Source: Argentina anserina
Taxonomy: Eukaryota; Streptophyta; Magnoliopsida; Rosales; Rosaceae
Assembly (NCBI RefSeq): GCF_933775445.1
Contig: NC_065875.1
Location: 23,931,555 to 23,995,554, forward strand
Length of the DNA stretch: 64,000 bases
Direction of reading: 5' to 3'
Part shown: positions 57,967 through 64,000 of the stretch, one piece after another
Layout of the letters: each line of letters begins with the position of its first letter
How positions within the stretch are numbered: position 1 is the first letter of the stretch
Notes under the pieces: model-generated
Told to the model about the DNA's origin: nothing
Seen by the model: the letters and a program-made list of their open reading frames with translations, nothing else
The model's database searches: none
Translations under genes and position numbers: made by a program

Positions 57967-60900
57967 CTAACTTCTGTTTGAAAGCTGCATGCTGTGTTCG
58001 ATCAACAATTTGTAGATGTCACCAGCTGTTGGACGACGCTGTGGATTCTCCTCGGTACATTTGCAGAACAAGTCAGCAAGGAATGATAGTGTGTCTAAGT
58101 CAGCCTCTGTTTCCCCAAGCTCTGCAGCCGGGCGAGGCTTGTCCACATATAGCAGAACTGCTTCCAACTCATCTGTTAACTTTGGTCGCTGTCCCGTCAC
58201 AATAAGGTTATGTATCTCCAAATCCGCCACTCCCGAATAAGGAAGTTGCAAAGTCAGCAATTCGGAAAGGAGGCATCCAAATGACCAGATATCAACTTCA
58301 AGTCCATAAATAGTTTGCTCATGCATTGTCCTCAGAACCTCTGGAGCCATCCATCGAGGTGTTCCAACACAAACATTAGGAGGAGGTACACCTACATGAG
58401 CGACAAGGCAGGAATGCAAGTACGACCGAAGAGGCACTGCTCTGTCAAAATCACAGAGCTTCACAACAGGTGTCCCATCGGCTGTCTTGCTATCCAAATT
58501 GATCAAAATGTTCTCACTTTTAATGTCTCGATGAATGATATTCTTTGAATGCAGCTCCAGCAGTGCAGAAGCAACATCTTTAGCAATGCACAACGCTAAA
58601 TGCACAGGGACGTGCTTCTCACCGGCTTTTGATAGCTTTTCTATGTAACTCTTCAAGGAACCCCCATTCATGTACTCCATGAATATTGCTGATTGGAGAG
58701 TACGGGAACAGGGAGCGCCATTCACCAAAGGAGCCCACTTGGATGATATCTGATGACCATACATCTCTACTATGCAGGGGTGTTGCAAAGCACCTAACAT
58801 TCTTACCTCCCCTAAGCAGCTGTACTCAAACTTTCTAACATCATCTCCTGAAGTCCCATCAATCACCAAAGTACGTACTTTTGCTGCTAACTCAACTGAT
58901 CCATATTTGCACTGAATGAGAGAATTGCCAGATTTATTCACAATTTCATCAAACGAGGGCAAAGCATGACCAATATCGCTTCCAGAAAGGGGAACTTTGA
59001 TCCGATTCATAGGAATATACCTACAATAATATTCAGGATCTGTTTCTTTTCTTATGTCATGCGGACGACAAGCATCCACTATCCAACGAGTCTCATTTGA
59101 GTCCGCTCTCTTGACTGGTATAATATTCCAAGCATGGGGCATGAAATCCAGGTAACCCCTAACAAGCTCACAAGGTACTCGTGGCTCCATCCGATCACAT
59201 AGATACTTCAATAGCAATGCTCTATGTCTACAAACACCATACTGCACAGTTCCTATAGGAACTAGGATAGAATTACGTCTTGCTTTAATAGAGCGGAGGG
59301 AATTCTCTGAAATAGCACCAAAACCATTACCTTCAACCGTCTCCAAGTATGGTTTATTGGATAAATTACTAGGTTCACCGTTTCTAGTTGAGCAGGTGCA
59401 TACAAACGGCTTCCTGACATTTGCATCAGGACCACCTTTGCGTCTCCTTTCAACACCAGCAACCCTATCACTCCCTCCAAAATGATCTGACACAAAGAGA
59501 GCAAGAAACATTGCAATCTGTCGCTCATTAGGGCCATTATCATTTATCTCATTCCAACGGTGAACCACATCTCTGGCAGACTGGAAAATTCCATCCAACT
59601 CATCATCCTTTTCGCTGTCCACGAAAATAACTTCACGTGAGTCCAGAGAGAAATTTTCATCATAGCTCTCTAATGGCATGAAGGGCCTATCACGTCCGGC
59701 ATCAAAAAAGCCATCTTGAAGACTGTCCTCAATACTGCAAAAAGACGTTTCACTAAATTTTTGAGATAAGTTAGAACAATCATGACTATGTACTTGATCA
59801 AGACGTAATCTCTTTCGCAGCTTATTATCCCCATCAGCATTCTCAAACTCAGGCTGCTTAACATCCGCATCACCATTCTTGCAGCCTGCCTGCTTAACAT
59901 CCCCATCCACATTCTCGCAGTCTAGCTGCTTAACATCCTCGTCACCATTTGAATTCTTCCTCTTGGATCCCAAATTTGTTTCTGATTTTTCCAAAGGTGA
60001 TCCTTCTTCATCTTTCTCACTGACAACCTCTTGACTGACTGACAATACCACATTCTCACAATCCTTTTTATCACCTTCATCTGGTAAACTATCATCTTTC
60101 TCAACGCTAAATCCACCAGATTTTGGATTCTTGCAATTCGGCTTATTGAGAACCCCCACATGCTCCTTCCTCTTGGATCCAGAAGTCACCTTCAACACTT
60201 CTGAACACGATGCTTCATCTTGCTCACCAGCACCCTCTTCACTAACTTCAATCTCACAATCCTTTCTATCACCTTCATCTGCCGCGGCAGACTTATCAGC
60301 TTCTCGAGACACTGAACATCCATCCTCATCCTCATCGAATGCGCCAGCATCAGTAACACCCACATTTCCTAATTTGCCTTCTCCATCATCCTTCACACGC
60401 AAAGCACAGTCCAGAGCCTCACTCTTCCTCCCTCCCCCCACCGGACCTCTCCACCGAACATAACACTTCCTCCCATCCGACCTCCAGCTCGCGAAAAACC
60501 TACTCTTCGATTTACCACTCACACTACTACTCGCATTCGACGAGCATTCCAACTCGACAGAAGAACTGCCAGACGCATCACCACACACAACATTTCCATT
60601 CCCCTCCAACTCGCAGCATAACCGCGCCGGCACTACCACATCCTCACTCAAAAGCCTATTGTAACTAACATCCAAACTCTTCAGACCAATCATCAACTCG
60701 AAATCGACTTCTCCCAACGACGTCAGCCTATTACGAGACAAGTCCAGGCTCTCCAGCCCGGCCAACCTGGACAGCTCCGCCGGCAACGCCTCCAGTTTGT
60801 TATTGGCAACCCTCAACGAAACCAGAGCACTCAGATTCCCAATTTCTCCAGGCAAAGTCTTCATCTTGTTAAACGAAAGATCCAGATACTCCAAGCTCTT

Positions 60901-61413
60901 CAGGCAGCAAATCTCCGGCGGCAGAAAAGTTATCGAGAAGTAACACACCGATAGCTTCGTCAGGAGCTTCAGTCCGGCGACCTGGCTCAGAATCGGAACC
61001 GCCGAGCACCGGGACGTGACCTTGGAGAGCTCCAGCTCCTTCAGCCCCTTGAATTTGTGGAGCGGCAAACCTTCGAACTCCGGCGACGAGATCCTCAGGC
61101 ATTGTAGCCTCACCAGGTCGCCGATCTCCTCCGGCGACGAGAACAGATTGATCTCGTTGCTGAAGAACTTCAGCGTCTTCAGGCCTTTCAGTCCGGCGAT
61201 GGATTTCGGCAGCAGATTGTACACATTTTTGTAGAGGTAAAGATCGCCGACGTCTTCGCCGGAGTTCTCGCCGATCGGAAAGTCGAGGCTTTGACCCGAG
61301 ACGTCGAGGATCGAGTCGCCTAGGGCTCCGGCGTCGACGAGTTGCAATGCGGAGTCGGAGGTCTCTGGATCGTCGGAGGTTTTAGGGTTTTCGACGGAAA
61401 TTTGGGGCTCCAT
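57967..61413 (-). CDS. LRR, EDR1-like domain and protein kinase fusion (At1g04210-type)
   Basis: An intronless gene of 1148 residues. No signal peptide or membrane segment is seen, so it is probably cytosolic. Residues about 60-270 are leucine-rich repeats of the plant intracellular type (LEYLDLSFNKMKTLPGEIGN, LVSLRVANNKLEALPAEL). About 280-600 is acidic and low in complexity, with short repeats (NGDADVKQPEFENADGD). About 620-800 is an EDR1/CTR1-type domain (NERQIAMFLALFVSDHFGG, YGVCRHRALLLKYLCD, HAWNIIPV, WIVDACRP). The kinase covers about 845-1140: AAKVRTL (candidate lysine), HRDIKSENILI near 960, CVGTPRWMAPEV, and VDIWSFGCLLSELL. The magnesium motif is DFD and not DFG, and the glycine loop is weak. 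Domain order matches the plant LRR-kinase family around Arabidopsis At1g04210; the signalling role is unknown. Confidence 0.9.
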   Translation of the reverse strand: MEPQISVENPKTSDDPETSDSALQLVDAGALGDSILDVSGQSLDFPIGENSGEDVGDLYLYKNVYNLLPKSIAGLKGLKTLKFFSNEINLFSSPEEIGDLVRLQCLRISSPEFEGLPLHKFKGLKELELSKVTSRCSAVPILSQVAGLKLLTKLSVCYFSITFLPPEICCLKSLEYLDLSFNKMKTLPGEIGNLSALVSLRVANNKLEALPAELSRLAGLESLDLSRNRLTSLGEVDFELMIGLKSLDVSYNRLLSEDVVVPARLCCELEGNGNVVCGDASGSSSVELECSSNASSSVSGKSKSRFFASWRSDGRKCYVRWRGPVGGGRKSEALDCALRVKDDGEGKLGNVGVTDAGAFDEDEDGCSVSREADKSAAADEGDRKDCEIEVSEEGAGEQDEASCSEVLKVTSGSKRKEHVGVLNKPNCKNPKSGGFSVEKDDSLPDEGDKKDCENVVLSVSQEVVSEKDEEGSPLEKSETNLGSKRKNSNGDEDVKQLDCENVDGDVKQAGCKNGDADVKQPEFENADGDNKLRKRLRLDQVHSHDCSNLSQKFSETSFCSIEDSLQDGFFDAGRDRPFMPLESYDENFSLDSREVIFVDSEKDDELDGIFQSARDVVHRWNEINDNGPNERQIAMFLALFVSDHFGGSDRVAGVERRRKGGPDANVRKPFVCTCSTRNGEPSNLSNKPYLETVEGNGFGAISENSLRSIKARRNSILVPIGTVQYGVCRHRALLLKYLCDRMEPRVPCELVRGYLDFMPHAWNIIPVKRADSNETRWIVDACRPHDIRKETDPEYYCRYIPMNRIKVPLSGSDIGHALPSFDEIVNKSGNSLIQCKYGSVELAAKVRTLVIDGTSGDDVRKFEYSCLGEVRMLGALQHPCIVEMYGHQISSKWAPLVNGAPCSRTLQSAIFMEYMNGGSLKSYIEKLSKAGEKHVPVHLALCIAKDVASALLELHSKNIIHRDIKSENILINLDSKTADGTPVVKLCDFDRAVPLRSYLHSCLVAHVGVPPPNVCVGTPRWMAPEVLRTMHEQTIYGLEVDIWSFGCLLSELLTLQLPYSGVADLEIHNLIVTGQRPKLTDELEAVLLYVDKPRPAAELGETEADLDTLSFLADLFCKCTEENPQRRPTAGDIYKLLIEHSMQLSNRS

Positions 61414-61926
61414 TGTTTTGGATCAGCGATTGGTTATGGAGCACACACGTGTTTATAAGAGAGTGAGGAGTGGGCCTGTATTCAAGGATATGGGCTCATT
61501 TCCTATGAGTGAGGGATATACAAAGGCCCAGTCTTATCCAAGAGAAAGAAAAAGCGGGGGCCCAGATTGAGAAATGATAACCAAAACGAATTGGAAACAG
61601 GAGGTAGTTAAATTATTTAGTTAATGATTTTCAGAATGAAAGTTTTCATCATCTTCACGATAAAAAGTAAAAAATCATGCCTTAAGATGTGACCTACCGA
61701 TCTTTAAAACGACCCCCCAGCCATAGAGTTCTTATCGGATACGGTAACGTATATCCCTAATTCAGTAGGGTAACCTCCCGCCCACACCAGTAGCTGAGTT
61801 TGGGCCTTTATTAAAGCCCGACTAAAAGATTCCGTAAAGTGAGAAAGAGAGAATATCTGGTGTCCAATCTTGAGGGAGTCTCTCTCCGTCTGAGCTAAAA
61901 GTTGACCAGAGCCGACGAAGGAGACG
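61414..61926. promoter_or_regulatory. Shared promoter region between divergent genes
   Basis: These 513 bases separate the start codons of the LRR-kinase (minus) and cytochrome b5 (plus) genes, so both promoters and 5' leaders must lie here unless they overlap the genes. I saw no strong TATA box for either. A GGGCC-type motif occurs several times (TGGGCCTG, AAAGGCCCAG, GGGGGCCCAG, TTGGGCCTTT), resembling the site II/GCCCA elements of housekeeping plant promoters. Confidence 0.6.
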
Positions 61927-63349
61927 ATGCCGACCCTAACGAAGCTCTACACAATGAAAGAAGCCTCGCAGCACAACACCAAAGACGACTGCTGGATCGT
62001 CATCGACGGCAAGGTGTACTATTATCGCCTCTTCTCCATCTCATCACTCTCTTATTTTCTTTGCTTCATACGTTACAATCGATTGGATTGTTTATGCTGT
62101 TTTTGTGTTCCTGTACTGTTCAGATCTGTGTAGTTGTACCTACTTTGCGACATTAATTTTAAACTGTATAGAGCAAAGTAGTTCGTTCAACTTCAACACT
62201 GCATCCGCACACCTAACAACTACTTCAAATGTGATTCTAACTTAGTTTGGGGTTTCCTCGATTCCGTATGTTGGACTTGGGAGGATAGCCCTATTAGGCT
62301 AGGATATGGATAATGGAGGATGTGAACTTATTTATGAACAGTCCTCGTAATACTTATGAGCGATATGCGGATTGATGGGGTTGTCAAATTAGTATGAATG
62401 ATAATCGTATAGATAGAGATGAATAGATGGCCAGGTTATCATGAAATTCAACTGGGGAATGGATAAGTAGACTTCCCCCTGGACAAATAACTGCAATCGT
62501 TGATGCGGCTTCTATACTACAGTGCATACTGTTACATTGCAGCTGTTCATGTGGATAGGTGGTTTGTGTTTGCTATCTGAGTTTGGCAGTTTGATAAGTT
62601 TATATATTGGAGTTGGGATGTGGTCAGTATTTGGGTGTCTTTTGTCATCTGAATTTTGTGTTTGCAGAATGATAACAATCCCATAGATACAATAACGAGG
62701 TTTTCTACCAAGGCGACATTTCCTAGTGTCAGAGCTATTTTGATTGTGTATCTATTCTGATTCTGGTTCTGATTCCCATTGCTTGTGGGTTAAACATATT
62801 TTTAAAGAACGTCAAGTTGTAATCTGTATATGGTCATTGTTTCATATCACTCTCCATGGTGAACTATTGTACTTAAGCAGCATTTGCTAATTGCAGGTAT
62901 ATGATGTGTCAACATATATGGATGATCACCCTGGTGGAGATGATGTAATCCTTGCTACAACAGGTATACATCTTATCTTCCTTTTGAGATTCCGTATTCC
63001 AATCCAATCTGATTGACTTCAACATCAAGAATTTATTACAGATAAAGGGGGGAATGTATTTGCAGATATCATGTAGCGATATGACTTGGTTATTGTTTCC
63101 ATTTCAGGCCAAGATGCCACTGACGAGTTTGAAGATGCTGGGCATAGCAAAAGTGCAAAGGAGCTGATGGAAACCATGTGCATTGGGGAGCTCGACACAG
63201 ACGTCGACACCACGGACACCGCTCTCGAGGATCAACCAACTAGTTATCCTGAGAAGCTCATGACCCTGACAAAGCAATACTGGGCTGTTCCTGCAGCTGT
63301 TGTGGGTATCTCTGTTGTGGTTGGCATCTTGTATTTGCGCAAGAAGTGA
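61927..63349 (+). CDS. CB5: Cytochrome b5, tail-anchored
   Basis: Three exons, 61927-62013, 62897-62963 and 63108-63349, giving 131 residues, the normal length for plant ER or outer-membrane cytochrome b5. The heme domain has [20 protein letters not shown] with the first heme His in HPGGDD and the second in GHSKSA. The C-terminus is one hydrophobic helix, [17 protein letters not shown], with the short basic tail RKK, which is a tail anchor. The protein donates electrons to desaturases, hydroxylases and P450s at the ER surface. The first intron (883 bases) lies right after IDGK, as is common in this family. The ATG chosen is the first in frame and matches the usual start. Confidence 0.94.
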
Positions 63350-63827
63350 TTCAATACTCGGAAGGAAAGTAGTCACAATTTTGGAATAATTAGGTGAGTA
63401 GTAATTGAGAGAAAGCGGCCCATTGGCCATGGTTATATGATTACAAGTACTGGGAACTTGCATGTTGTGATTCAGGGGTCATTTTATGGATAATGGATTT
63501 TCATGTATGACATTTTTACAGACTTACAATCTGGACATGTTTTCACGAAGAGAATAATTATCGGATAAAGAATATTTTGATTCTGGTTAAAAGTATACAT
63601 GCCTCGACACATGTAGGAATCATAATTGGTGTAGTTCAGTAGTTTCCATCTCTCCATCAAGAATCAAGTTTCTGAACATAGATTCTTGAGGAGTCTTCTC
63701 TCTCATTCTACTTGTCTTAGATTCATGATTATTCTTGATTCCAAATTAGGTTAATGTAAATCATATATAAACGGCAGCCCAAAAGAAGAAGCATCACTGT
63801 AAATCGAAATAGGGAGAAGAAGCAAGA
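63350..63827. promoter_or_regulatory. Cytochrome b5 3' flank and RRM gene promoter
   Basis: The first part is cytochrome b5 3' UTR. A TATA box TATATAA lies at 63764-63770, about 60 bases before the RRM start codon at 63828, followed by a purine-rich leader. Confidence 0.6.
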
Positions 63828-64000
63828 ATGGCGCAGCAAGTGCAGAAGAACACTCTGTACGTCGGAGGCTTAGCGGAGGAGGTGAACGAGTCGATTCTTC
63901 ACTCGGCTTTCATTCCCTTCGGCGACATCAAAGACGTCAAGACGCCGCTCGATCTGGCCACCCAGAAGCACCGCTCCTTCGGCTTCGTCACTTTTTTGGA
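63828..64000 (+). CDS. RRM protein, N-terminus of a PPIE/cyclophilin-33-like gene (cut by window end)
   Basis: The first 57 codons are present. They show an RNA recognition motif: RNP2 as LYVGGL at residues 10-15 and RNP1 as RSFGFVTF near 49-56, with [15 protein letters not shown] between. The [10 protein letters not shown] and [10 protein letters not shown] wording is that of the RRM of peptidyl-prolyl isomerase E (cyclophilin 33), a spliceosome-linked protein in animals. Whether a cyclophilin domain follows cannot be seen here. The ATG is the first in frame after a purine-rich leader. The gene continues past the window. Confidence 0.85.
   Translation, partial: MAQQVQKNTLYVGGLAEEVNESILHSAFIPFGDIKDVKTPLDLATQKHRSFGFVTFL

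Overview
The window is nuclear DNA from a flowering plant. It has intron-rich genes with GT-AG junctions, plant-only families (SPL, YABBY, BIG GRAIN, EDR1-type kinase), a miR156 target site, a plant-type tRNA-Asp and abundant decayed transposons. The gene set and repeat types fit a eudicot; Rosaceae is a guess from the look of the repeats, not shown by the sequence.

Left half (1-30 kb): a transposon pocket with no convincing host gene. It holds a broken Ty3/gypsy element on the minus strand (about 405-6310); a 1.68-kb hAT-type element with perfect 8-bp target duplications and internal 505-bp tandem repeats (7633-9313); a MITE-like element carrying a SINE-like Pol III promoter (11841-12436); a LINE endonuclease fragment (15157-15617); a 180-bp MITE with 9-bp duplications (15957-16136); a very long hairpin element (18302-19104) and a lone arm of the same family (25821-26283); a second hAT element with 8-bp duplications (19302-19917); and a nearly complete Ty1/copia element with a 5-bp target duplication (20459-25690). 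The copia pol is open over reverse transcriptase and RNase H but broken in gag and integrase.

Right half (30-64 kb): gene-rich. In order: a BIG GRAIN 1-like gene (+), a miR156-targeted SPL6-like transcription factor (+), a UDP-galactose/UDP-glucose transporter of the UTR2 type (-), a CRABS CLAW YABBY gene (-), tRNA-Asp(GTC) (+), a 15-exon gene joining an FYRN/FYRC module to a WD-like C-terminal region (+), an F-box/DUF295 pseudogene (+), a broken duplicate of two exons of the FYR gene, a single-exon LRR/EDR1-like/kinase gene (-), a tail-anchored cytochrome b5 gene (+), and the start of an RRM protein gene (+) cut by the window end. Exon structures were built by hand from reading frame and splice consensus, and every junction keeps frame.

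The genes do not form a pathway. Several are developmental regulators (SPL, CRC, BIG GRAIN 1-like). I found no clear new biological system. The items most worth following are the FYR/WD-like protein with its internal exon duplication and nearby exon copy, the EDR1-like domain with a possible Cys-His-Asp triad joined to a kinase with an altered DFG motif, and the satellite-bearing hAT element.
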